Program-made: the position numbers and the translations under genes | Assembly: GCA_963783945.1 (NCBI GenBank) | Contig: CAWAPS010000019.1 | Location: 124,001-188,000, forward strand | Direction of reading: 5' to 3' | Origin: CAWAPS01 sp963783945 | Lineage (GTDB): Bacteria; Actinomycetota; Acidimicrobiia; Acidimicrobiales; Palsa-688 | Length of the DNA: 64,000 nucleotides | Shown: positions 7,817 to 15,750 of the stretch, piece after piece | Layout: each line of letters starts with the position of its first letter | How positions within the stretch are numbered: position 1 is the first letter of the stretch | The notes under the pieces: generated by a model | The model's input: only the letters and a program-made list of their open reading frames with translations | Database searches by the model: none | What the model was told of the DNA's origin: nothing

Positions 7817-8945
7817 GAGCCAGGTACACGGCGAGGCCGAGCCCGAGCCCCCGGTCGTCTCCGACTATGCCCTGCTCCATGCGGTTCATCACGTAGGCGA
7901 AGCTCATGTGGGCGTCCAGGTCGACCAGAACGACCGATCCGCCCCACCCGCCCCAGTAGCAGGCCCGGCCGGTAGCGCTGATGGGCATCTCGGCCGACGA
8001 CAGGCCGAAACCCAACCCGAACCGGACGGGCGAGCCCAGCACCAGATCGGTGCCGTAGGCCTGCTCCTCCAGCACCCGCTCGCACCCGGCGGCCGACAGC
8101 AACCGGACCCCGCCGACCTCGCCTCCGTTGGCCATGACGGCCTGGACGGCCGCGACCGAGCGGGCGTTTCCGTGACCGTTGGCGGCCGGGATCTCGGCCT
8201 GCCGCCAGGCTGGCGTCCAGGACTCGGAGCCGTCCAGGAGAGGATTGCCGAGAGTTTTCACCGCCAACTCCGACGCCCCGGCGATGATGGCCTCGTCCAG
8301 GGGGGCCGGGGGTACGACGTTGCCGACCCGGGCGAACTCGGCGGGGTCGAGGCCGATGTGGAAGTCGGCACCGAGCGACTTGGCCACATTTTCCCGGAAG
8401 AACTCCCCGATGGTCTGGCCGGTGATCCGCCTGACGACCTCGCCGATGAGGAAACCTTGGGTGACGGCGTGGTAGCCCGACGCCGTGCCCGGCTCCCACC
8501 ACGGCTCCTGGGCGGCGAGGAGCGACGTGACCTTCTCCCAGTCGTAGAGGTCGTCGACGGTCAGCGGCTCGGACCAGCCCGACAGCCCGGCGGTGTGGCC
8601 GAGAACGTGGCGGACCAGTACCCGGTCAGCCTTGCCCCCCGCCGCGAACTCCGGCCAGTAGCGCGACACCGGCGCGTCGGTGTCGAGCTCACCGGCGTCA
8701 GCCAGCATCAGCGCGCACAGGGAGGTCATGGTCTTGGAAATGGACCACACGTTGGTGATGGTGTCGCGCTCCCACGGCTCCTGGCCCTCGACATCGAGGG
8801 TGCCGCCCCAGATGTCGACCACGAACTCGCCCTCGATGGTGACGGCCACCGACGCCCCGACGTCGGTGCCGCGGTCGATGCTGGCGGCGAGGACGTCGCT
8901 TACCCCCTTGAACCGCTCGTCGCAGGTTCCATGGATCTCGGCCAT
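7806..8945 (-). CDS. Serine hydrolase of the beta-lactamase / class C esterase family
   Basis: A 379-residue cytoplasmic-looking protein with no signal peptide. The nucleophile motif is SISK (Ser68-Lys71) within TNVWSISKTMTSLCALML. YHAVTQGFLIGEVV supplies the Tyr motif, and HTAGLSGW and GRACYWGGWGGSVVLVD are further conserved blocks of EstB-type esterases and D-aminopeptidase-like enzymes. It is more likely an esterase or lactone hydrolase than a true beta-lactamase, because those are exported. The gene is convergent with and overlaps the nitroreductase gene. Confidence 0.88.
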   Translation of the reverse strand: MAEIHGTCDERFKGVSDVLAASIDRGTDVGASVAVTIEGEFVVDIWGGTLDVEGQEPWERDTITNVWSISKTMTSLCALMLADAGELDTDAPVSRYWPEFAAGGKADRVLVRHVLGHTAGLSGWSEPLTVDDLYDWEKVTSLLAAQEPWWEPGTASGYHAVTQGFLIGEVVRRITGQTIGEFFRENVAKSLGADFHIGLDPAEFARVGNVVPPAPLDEAIIAGASELAVKTLGNPLLDGSESWTPAWRQAEIPAANGHGNARSVAAVQAVMANGGEVGGVRLLSAAGCERVLEEQAYGTDLVLGSPVRFGLGFGLSSAEMPISATGRACYWGGWGGSVVLVDLDAHMSFAYVMNRMEQGIVGDDRGLGLGLAVYLALNG

Positions 8946-8977
8946 GACCCGACCCTACTCGGGGGTCGCGGTTTGAC

Positions 8978-9571
8978 TCAGGCGGGTGCGCCGGCCGGTG
9001 GGCGGCACGTCCGCAGAAGTCCGCCGAGTCCGGGGTCGACGACGGCGAAGGCTTCAGGCCAGCTGAACCATCGAACCTCCTGGCTCTCTCCGGCCTGGGG
9101 GGCAGGGGTGTCGTCGCCTTCCGCCTCCAGCCGGTAGCGCAGGTCCAGGTGGGTGTGGCCCCGGCCTCCGTCGTGCACGTCGAGGTGGAGCAGAGGCGGC
9201 CCGGCTGGGCCGGCGCCCGGCAGGGAAAAACGCAGCGAAAGGCCGGTCTCCTCGTTGCCCTCGCGCCGGGCCGCGTCCCAGGGCGTCTCGCCGGCCTCGA
9301 GGTGCCCGCCCGGCTGCAGCCAGATGCCGAGCCGTTTGTGCCGGTGCAGCAGGACCCCCCGCGACCCGAGGACGACGGCCGACCCGGTCACGTGGGTCGG
9401 GTCGGCGTCCTGGTCGAAGGGACGCTCCAGCCGGCCTAAGGCCACCAGCATGCGCTGCCGGGACCGGGCTTCACGGCCGTCCACGGGTCGGCGGCCGGCC
9501 ACTGAGGCTCGCACCAGTGACAGGAGGTCAGAGGCGGCGTCGGCGGCGCCGGCGTCCTGGGGCGCGGGCAT
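8978..9571 (-). CDS. NUDIX hydrolase
   Basis: The ATG at 9571 shares one base with the TGA of the upstream PutA gene, so the two are translationally coupled. The frame is open further upstream only inside putA. The 197-residue product contains the complete Nudix box from GGHLEAGETPWDAARR to EGNEETGL, preceded by VLLHRHKRLGIWLQPGG and followed by HLDLRYRLEAEG and EVRWFSWPEA. This is the layout of small Nudix pyrophosphohydrolases that act on nucleoside diphosphate derivatives. The first 55 residues are an extra helical segment. Confidence 0.88.
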   Translation of the reverse strand: MPAPQDAGAADAASDLLSLVRASVAGRRPVDGREARSRQRMLVALGRLERPFDQDADPTHVTGSAVVLGSRGVLLHRHKRLGIWLQPGGHLEAGETPWDAARREGNEETGLSLRFSLPGAGPAGPPLLHLDVHDGGRGHTHLDLRYRLEAEGDDTPAPQAGESQEVRWFSWPEAFAVVDPGLGGLLRTCRPPAGAPA

Positions 9572-12500
9572 CAGTCTCTGCGCCGGGCGGTCAGGTTGCC
9601 GTGGCGGTGGCGGGTCTCGCTCACCGCCTGCTCCCGCACCCACCTGAGCAGCTCGCGGCCGGGGTCGGCGACCACGGGGGTGGCGTCGACCCACTGCCCG
9701 GCGTCGATCGCCGCGAGCAGGTCGGCCCCATCCACGGCGCCGAGGAAGCGGACCTTCTCCGCCGCCGTTCCGCTGGAAACGATCGGCACCCCCGCCGCGG
9801 CGGCGGCCGCCCGGGCCGCCCCCACCTGGTCGGCGTCTGCCCCGTCGCCCACCCGCAACTCGACCGAACGCAGCGGCCGGTACAGGAACACGTTCGACTC
9901 GCAGCGCAGGGCGCTCGGATCGGTCGGCACCCTCATTGCTTCCCAGGCCCGGTCGTAGTCGGCTCGTTCCGGGTATGGCTCGCCCCCGGCAGGCGCCGGC
10001 CACGAGCCGAGACTGGCCACATAGTTGGGACCGCCCGCTTTGGCCCCGGGGCCGACGACCGAGCGCTTCCATCCCCCGAACGGTTGGCGGCGGACGATGG
10101 CGCCGGTGATGCCTCGATTGACGTACAGGTTGCCGGCGTCCACCCGTTCCTTCCAGTGGCGGATCTCGGCCGGATCGAGGGCGTGGATGCCGGCGGTCAG
10201 CCCGTACGCCGGCTGGTTTTGCCAGCGGATGGCCTCGTCCAGGTCGGACGCCCGCATGACCCCGAGGACCGGCCCGAAGCACTCGGTCAGATGGAACGGC
10301 GTTCCCGGTTGGACCCCGATCTTGATTCCGGGGGTCCACTGGTAGCGGTGGGCGTCGGCCGCTCGGGGCTCGAGCAGCCAGGTCTCTCCCGGCTCGAGCC
10401 GGGTCAAGGCGTGGGCCAGCGGGCCTTCCGGCGGCCGGATCAGCGGGCCCATCGAGGTGGCGGCGTTCCAGGGTGATCCCACCCTCAGGCTGCGGGCGGC
10501 GTCAGCCAACCGGCGGAGGAACCGGCCCTCGTCGTACACCGTGGCTTCGACGATGGCGAGACTGGCGGCCGAGCACTTCTGGCCGGCGTGGCCGAAAGCG
10601 GAGTGCACGAGGTCGGCGATGGCCTCGTCGAGGTCGGCGGTGGAGGTGATGACTATCGCATTTTTCCCGCTGGTCTCGGCGTGGAGGTCCAGGCCGGGCC
10701 GCCACCCGAGAAACATGCGGGCGGTTTCCCAGGAGCCGGTGAGCACGACGGCGCCGACCCGCGGATCGGTGACGAGGTTGCGGCTGGCCTCGCCGTCGAC
10801 GCACGGCACGAACTGGAGCACCGACCGGGGAACCCCGCCCTCCCACAGGGTGCGGGCCAGCTCTCCGGCCACCGCCACGGCTTCGGGGGCCGGCTTGAGG
10901 ATCACCGCGTTCCCGCCGGCCAGGGCGGCCAGGACCCCTCCGGCCGGGATGGACAAAGGGAAGTTCCACGGCGACGCCACCACGACGGTGCCGTCGGGCC
11001 GAAAACCGTCGGGCGGGATGTGCTCGGCGTAGTAGGCGGCGAAATCGATCGCTTCGGAGACCTCGGGGTCGCCCTCGCGGATGGTCTTGCCGGTATCGCA
11101 GGCCATGACCGCCAGCAATCTCCCCCGGTTGCGGGCCAGGGCGGCTGCCGCCTCGAGCAGGATCTTCCGCCGCTCCCGCCCCGGGGTCGCGGCCCACTCC
11201 GGCCCGGCGGCGTGGGCGGTGGCGACGGCCCGCTCGACGTCGGCCCCGCCGGCCGAGCGCCAGGCGTAGGCCGGTCGGTCGGGGCGGCTAGGGTCGAGGC
11301 CGATCTCCGGGGCCGGGCCCTCGACTGTCTGCCCAGCGATCACCGGCCGGTATTCGGGGAGTCCGGTCGAGCGCAGGGATGCGAGCAGCCCGGTCGCCCA
11401 GTGCCGGTTGGCGGCGATGGTGAAATCGGTGTCCGGTTCGTTGGCGAAGTCGTCGCTGACGGACCGGCCGGTCTGGTTGCTCCGGTCCTGGATGCGGTTG
11501 GTGGCGGGCGGGGCGTGGTGGCGTAGCCGGACCGAACCCCGGAAGCGCTCGGCCTCTTCGTTCCACGCGGTCGAGCCCAGAGTCATGGAGAACTGGCGGG
11601 CCAGAAAATTCTCCGAGCCGCTGTTCTCATCCAGCCGGCGTACCAGGTAGGCGATGGCAGCCTCGAGGTCCCCTTTTTCTACCAAAGGGGCGTACAGCAG
11701 GAGACCGCCCAACCGGGCCGCCGCGGCCTCGGCCGCGGCCGGCGACATGCCTTCGAGCATCTCGAACTCGACCCGGCCCCCGGCGTCGGCGGCGCTCGCC
11801 CGGGTGGCGGCCCAGGCCAGTTCGAACAGGTTGTGGCTGGCCACGCCCACCCGCACCGCCGGGTCGTTGGCCGGATCGAGGACGATCTCGAGCATGCGCT
11901 TGTAGTTGGCGTCGGTCTGCTCCTTGCTGGAGAACGGGGCCAGCGGCCAGCCGTGGATCTCGGCGTCGACCCCTTCCATCGCCAGGTTGGCCCCCTTGAC
12001 GATCCGCACTTTGATCCAGCCCCCGGATCGGGCGTGGCGGGCCCGGGCCCAGCGGCACAGCTCCTCCAGCCGGGACAGCGAGTCGGGCAGGTAGGCCTGC
12101 AGGACGATCCCGGCTCCGGTCCGCAGGTATCGGTCCTCGCTCAGGACCTGGCGGAACACGGCCAGGGTCAGATCGAGGTCCCGGTACTCCTCCATGTCGA
12201 GGTTGACGAACTTGGCCGGCTGGTAGCTGTCGGCCAGGTCGTACAACCGGCGCAGGCGGGCGGCGATGCGGTCGACCTCCACGTCGAAGGCGAGCACGTC
12301 GAGCTGGGAGCAGATCGAAGAGATCTTCACCGAGACGTAGTCGACCGCCGGTTGGGAGAGGACGGCCTCGACCCGGCGCAGGCGGGCCGCGGCTTCGTCC
12401 TCGCCGAGGACCGCTTCGCCGAGCACGTTGACGTTGATCCGGATGCCCTGGCGCCGGCGGCGGGCGGCATGCCAGGCCAGCCGGCGGGGCGACGCCGGCA

Positions 12501-12900
12501 GTATGACACCGGACATCTCGGTCCGGACCCGTTCCCGCACGGCCGGGATGACGGCATGGGGCAGCCACGGGGCCAGGCGGGCGCCGGCCTCGAGGGCGAG
12601 CCGATCCAGCCCGCCGAGCGCCTCGCCTCGAACGCCGGATGTCTCGACCAGGTCCCTGAGCACCGCCGCGGCCCGGGCCGGGTCGCGGATGCGCAGCACC
12701 TCGTCGGTGAGGGCCAGGATGAGCTGGCGGCCGGCCGGATCGGCCAGGATGCGGGCCATCCGGGCGGCCTGGGTTCGCTCCCGCCGGCCCCGCCGGGCCT
12801 CGGCGTCTCGGAGGAGGGCGGCGGCCAGGAGCTCGGCCGAGGCGGCCAGACGGGCGTCGGTGTCGGCGGTGAGGTCCGTGTGGACGCCGGTGTCGGTCAC
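9571..12900 (-). CDS. putA: Bifunctional proline dehydrogenase / L-glutamate gamma-semialdehyde dehydrogenase
   Basis: A 1109-residue protein predicted to oxidise proline to P5C (FAD) and then to glutamate (NAD+). The N-terminal half is the PRODH barrel with VNLDMEEYRDLDLT, VRIVKGANLAMEG and SKEQTDANYKRML. The middle is the aldehyde dehydrogenase domain with VVASPWNFPLSIPAGG, LTGSWETARMF, ETSGKNAIV and the catalytic Cys in GQKCSAASLAIV, then PFGGWKRSVVGPGAKAGGP. A C-terminal extension of about 120 residues has no DNA-binding domain, so this is not the trifunctional enterobacterial type. The start ATG overlaps the thioesterase stop by four bases, and the 3' end couples to the Nudix gene. Confidence 0.95.
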   Translation of the reverse strand: MTDTGVHTDLTADTDARLAASAELLAAALLRDAEARRGRRERTQAARMARILADPAGRQLILALTDEVLRIRDPARAAAVLRDLVETSGVRGEALGGLDRLALEAGARLAPWLPHAVIPAVRERVRTEMSGVILPASPRRLAWHAARRRRQGIRINVNVLGEAVLGEDEAAARLRRVEAVLSQPAVDYVSVKISSICSQLDVLAFDVEVDRIAARLRRLYDLADSYQPAKFVNLDMEEYRDLDLTLAVFRQVLSEDRYLRTGAGIVLQAYLPDSLSRLEELCRWARARHARSGGWIKVRIVKGANLAMEGVDAEIHGWPLAPFSSKEQTDANYKRMLEIVLDPANDPAVRVGVASHNLFELAWAATRASAADAGGRVEFEMLEGMSPAAAEAAAARLGGLLLYAPLVEKGDLEAAIAYLVRRLDENSGSENFLARQFSMTLGSTAWNEEAERFRGSVRLRHHAPPATNRIQDRSNQTGRSVSDDFANEPDTDFTIAANRHWATGLLASLRSTGLPEYRPVIAGQTVEGPAPEIGLDPSRPDRPAYAWRSAGGADVERAVATAHAAGPEWAATPGRERRKILLEAAAALARNRGRLLAVMACDTGKTIREGDPEVSEAIDFAAYYAEHIPPDGFRPDGTVVVASPWNFPLSIPAGGVLAALAGGNAVILKPAPEAVAVAGELARTLWEGGVPRSVLQFVPCVDGEASRNLVTDPRVGAVVLTGSWETARMFLGWRPGLDLHAETSGKNAIVITSTADLDEAIADLVHSAFGHAGQKCSAASLAIVEATVYDEGRFLRRLADAARSLRVGSPWNAATSMGPLIRPPEGPLAHALTRLEPGETWLLEPRAADAHRYQWTPGIKIGVQPGTPFHLTECFGPVLGVMRASDLDEAIRWQNQPAYGLTAGIHALDPAEIRHWKERVDAGNLYVNRGITGAIVRRQPFGGWKRSVVGPGAKAGGPNYVASLGSWPAPAGGEPYPERADYDRAWEAMRVPTDPSALRCESNVFLYRPLRSVELRVGDGADADQVGAARAAAAAAGVPIVSSGTAAEKVRFLGAVDGADLLAAIDAGQWVDATPVVADPGRELLRWVREQAVSETRHRHGNLTARRRD

Positions 12901-13337
12901 TCCCCCACCTCGGTCACCGGGCCCAGCGCCCGCAGGATGGTGGGCGGGATGGGCTGCTTACCCGAACCGTCGGTCGCCACGACCACGTAGACGGTCTGGC
13001 CCACCGCGATCTGGTCGTCCCCGACGTAGACCTCGAACCTCAGGGTGAAAGACGTCTGCCCGAGGCGGACCAGCGACGCCTCGACCCGGGCCTGGTCGCC
13101 CCAGCGCAACGAGGACATCCAGTCGATCTCGCTGTGCACCAACTGCACGTCGTAACCGGAGGCCAGCATCTCCTGGTAAGGGAGCCCCCCGTCCGCCAGG
13201 AAATCGGCCTGGGCCTCGTCGAAGTAGCCGAGGTACCACATGTTGAACACCACGCCCTGCTGGTCGACCTCCAGGTAGCGAACCCGGTGACGGTATGTGG
13301 TCGTTCGAGGACGACGACCAGTCGAAGCTGCGCTCAC
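12897..13337 (-). CDS. Acyl-CoA thioesterase, 4HBT/YbgC-like hot-dog fold
   Basis: A 146-residue single hot-dog protein. The motif VRYLEVDQQGVVFNMWYLGY fits the D-x-x-G-V-V active-site pattern of 4-hydroxybenzoyl-CoA thioesterase/YbgC/FadM enzymes and is followed by a helix (YFDEAQADFLADGG). It is the first gene of the operon thioesterase-putA-Nudix, with four-base overlap to putA. Substrate unknown; a short-chain or aromatic acyl-CoA is likely. The 5' end faces the acyl-CoA dehydrogenase gene across a 131-base divergent promoter region. Confidence 0.85.
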   Translation of the reverse strand: MSAASTGRRPRTTTYRHRVRYLEVDQQGVVFNMWYLGYFDEAQADFLADGGLPYQEMLASGYDVQLVHSEIDWMSSLRWGDQARVEASLVRLGQTSFTLRFEVYVGDDQIAVGQTVYVVVATDGSGKQPIPPTILRALGPVTEVGE

Positions 13338-13468
13338 GCGAGCAACGTATCCCCTCGGTGTGTCAATCGCGACGGCTTCGAGGCACCGGCCTCCAGGTGC
13401 GAGCGAGTAGTCATAGGAGGGTACGAACCGGTACCGTCGGATCCGACCCGAAGAGAGGAAACACGCCC
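13338..13468. promoter_or_regulatory. Divergent promoter region with a GGTAC-N6-GTACC inverted repeat
   Basis: This 131-base spacer separates the thioesterase operon from the acyl-CoA dehydrogenase gene. At about 13419-13434 it carries GGTAC, six bases, GTACC. The repeat overlaps ACCGGT and resembles the palindrome upstream of the second acyl-CoA dehydrogenase gene (56659-56674), although the half-sites are in inverted order. An operator for a fatty-acid regulator is possible but unproven. Confidence 0.35.
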
Positions 13469-14767
13469 GTGCCGGAGACCACCACGGACCCCGTGACAGA
13501 AGTAAAAGAGTGGCTCAGTGCGAACTGGGATCCCGACCTCTCGGTCAGCGAGTGGTGGGAGCGGCTGGGCACTTCCGGCTGGGCCGCGCCCGGACTGCCG
13601 CTCGACTGCTACGGCAAGGGGCTGCCCCGGGCGGAGGTCGTGCTGGTGCAGAACGCCCTGGCCGAGTTCGGGGCCCTGGCGGCCCCCGGCGGCCTCGGTC
13701 TGCTGCTCGCCGCCCCCACGATCGCGGTCCACGGCACGCCCGAACAGAAGGAGCGCTACATCCGGACCATCGTCACCGGCCAGGAAGCGTGGTGCCAGCT
13801 CTTCAGCGAGCCCAACGCCGGCTCCGACCTGGCCGGTCTGCAAACCCGGGCCGAGCGGGACGGCGACGAATGGGTGATCACCGGACAGAAGGTATGGACC
13901 TCGGCCGGCCAGATCGCCGACCTCGGCATGCTCCTGGCTCGCACCAACCCCGATGTGCCGAAGCACCAGGGGATCACCTATTTCGCCTTCGACATGAAGC
14001 AGCCGGGCGTCGAGATACGGCCGCTGCGGGAGATGACCGGTCGGGCCCTGTTCAACGAGGTGTTCATCAACGAGGCCCGGGTCAGCGACGCCGCCATCAT
14101 CGGCGGGACCAACAACGGGTGGGCGGTCGCCAACACCACCCTCGCCATCGAGCGGGCGGGGCTCGGTGCGGGGGGCGGTTCGGCTGCCGCCACGCCGGCC
14201 GTTCCCGGCTCCATCGCCGGCGACCTGCCCCGCCGGGTGGGCGACTACGTCGGTTCCCGGGCCCGGGGCGGGGCGGGCGGGCCCGGCGCCACGGGCGGTA
14301 CGGCCGCCCTGCTGCGCAAGGTGGCCACCGAGGTCGGAGCCAACCACGACCCGCTGGTCCGCCAGGACCTGGCCCGCCTCTACACCCTGACCGAGATCGG
14401 CCGCTTCCTGAGCCTGCGGCAAAAGGCCCTGCGAAGCAGCGGGGGCGACATCCCGGGCATAGGCAACATCGCCAAGCTGTCGATGAGCATCATCCTGCGG
14501 CTGTCGAGGGACCTGGGCTTGAGGATGCTCGGCCCGCGCGGCACCCTCCACGCTTACAACAACGCGGAGTCAGGGGAGCTCTCCTCCCTTCCCGGTGGGC
14601 CGCTCGGCGTCATGGTCACCGAGATGGCCTTGTTCGCCCAGGGTCCCCAGATCTACGGAGGGACCGACGAGATCCAGCACAACATCATCGGCGAGCGGGT
14701 GCTCGGGCTCCCGAAGGAGCCGAACAACGACAAGACCACGCCGTTCCGGGATCTGCCTCGCAACTAG
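13469..14767 (+). CDS. Acyl-CoA dehydrogenase family protein
   Basis: GTG 13469 is preceded at eight bases by GAGAGGAA, a good ribosome-binding site, which fixes the start although the frame is open upstream. The 432-residue product has the FAD/substrate signatures CQLFSEPNAGSDLAGLQTR and WVITGQKVWTSAGQ, and the C-terminal YGGTDEIQHNIIGERVLGLP. Dehydrogenases of this subfamily (large N-terminal helix, W-rich start) are often fused-type or steroid/branched-chain FadE enzymes. It transfers electrons to ETF. A Gly/Ala-rich loop near residues 230-275 is longer than usual. Confidence 0.9.
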   Translation: MPETTTDPVTEVKEWLSANWDPDLSVSEWWERLGTSGWAAPGLPLDCYGKGLPRAEVVLVQNALAEFGALAAPGGLGLLLAAPTIAVHGTPEQKERYIRTIVTGQEAWCQLFSEPNAGSDLAGLQTRAERDGDEWVITGQKVWTSAGQIADLGMLLARTNPDVPKHQGITYFAFDMKQPGVEIRPLREMTGRALFNEVFINEARVSDAAIIGGTNNGWAVANTTLAIERAGLGAGGGSAAATPAVPGSIAGDLPRRVGDYVGSRARGGAGGPGATGGTAALLRKVATEVGANHDPLVRQDLARLYTLTEIGRFLSLRQKALRSSGGDIPGIGNIAKLSMSIILRLSRDLGLRMLGPRGTLHAYNNAESGELSSLPGGPLGVMVTEMALFAQGPQIYGGTDEIQHNIIGERVLGLPKEPNNDKTTPFRDLPRN

Positions 14768-14807
14768 CCGCCCCAGTTTGTATCTAGCCCGCTGACTCCG
14801 GGCTCTC

Positions 14808-15365
14808 TCAGTGGACAGCTATGAGGGCGATGACCACGATGGAGACGATCGTGGCGGCCAGGGCCAGGAGAACCTCCCCCTGGACCAGGCCGAGCACGGG
14901 CCCTGATCGCTGGCGGTCCCATACGTCCCGGCCGGGCGTTGCCGGCACCGATGAGTGCGAGGGCCGGCCCGGCACCGGGGCGGGCTGGCGCCGGGTGACC
15001 TCCGGCGCTCGGTGGGCCAATTCCGGGACGGACCCGCCCGGGGCCGGGGCCCACCCGGCGGCCGGCGCGGCCCACGCCCCTCGGGCCGCCGCTTCGAGCT
15101 CGGCCGGGCCGACGAACGGGTCCACCCCTGATAGTCCCGAGGCGTCGGACCCGACCACCAGGTCGGCCAGGCCGAGCACTCGTTCCGGGGCGGGTCGCCA
15201 CTCTCCGGTTGGAGGGGTCCAACCGTCATCCGCATCCTCGCTGTCGGTGGTCACCGGCTCGCCGGCGCGGCCTCGAAACTCGCGCAGGAAGTCCATCAGG
15301 GCGGGCGTCGTCATGGTGCACTCGGTATTGGTGTGGTCGACCCCGCCGCACTGCTGGCACTGCAC
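14808..15365 (-). CDS. Unknown protein with N-terminal zinc knuckle and C-terminal transmembrane anchor
   Basis: 185 residues. The first 16 residues, MQCQQCGGVDHTNTEC, fit CX2CX4HX4C exactly, the spacing of a retroviral-type zinc knuckle. A start at the downstream MTTPALMDF would remove it. An acidic segment, a Pro/Ala/Gly-rich central part and a final hydrophobic helix (VLLALAATIVSIVVIALIAVH) follow, so the protein looks tail-anchored with its N-terminus in the cytoplasm. No homology is recognised. It is convergent with the acyl-CoA dehydrogenase gene (40 bases) and divergent from the hybrid kinase. Confidence 0.6.
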   Translation of the reverse strand: MQCQQCGGVDHTNTECTMTTPALMDFLREFRGRAGEPVTTDSEDADDGWTPPTGEWRPAPERVLGLADLVVGSDASGLSGVDPFVGPAELEAAARGAWAAPAAGWAPAPGGSVPELAHRAPEVTRRQPAPVPGRPSHSSVPATPGRDVWDRQRSGPVLGLVQGEVLLALAATIVSIVVIALIAVH

Positions 15366-15750
15366 TCACGCGTTGTCGGTAGGGGGCGCCCCGAACCTGA
15401 GGGGGCCGCGGCTTTTTCCGGTCAAGGGATTCGGGCCGCCTCCGGTAGGATTGGGTTCTTGCGGTCAGCCCGGCGGGACGGGGAGGCTGCCTCGATTCAG
15501 GCTCAGGGCCGGCGACTTTCTCAAGTTCCTGGCACCGCCAGCCGATGGAACAGAAGCCGAACCATGTCTCAGGCCCAGAGGAAGGATCGAGTCCCGTGAA
15601 CGGAGCCACCCCGACACCCCGATGCGACCGGTCGCCCGAGACGTCCCCCTCCATCCCTGCCCGGGTGCGGCCCAGCGCGATAGTTTCTCCAAACGGGGTC
15701 GCGTATGGAGGACGATGTGACCGGATGTCACGAGGGCCCGACGGGTGGCG
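15366..15750. other. Upstream region of the hybrid kinase, no gene recognised
   Basis: About 385 bases between two divergent genes. Short open frames exist (for example 15545-15754) but have neither a convincing ribosome-binding site nor a recognisable product. No riboswitch motif or palindrome stood out. It presumably holds the promoters for both flanking genes. Confidence 0.4.

Noticed and set aside
11833..12990. Long open frames antisense to putA and to other genes (for example 4663-6279, 61667-63340, 59148-60239)
   Set aside because: At this GC content the opposite strand of a real gene often lacks stops. The translations are low-complexity Arg/Gly/Pro-rich and show no domain, while the sense frames do.
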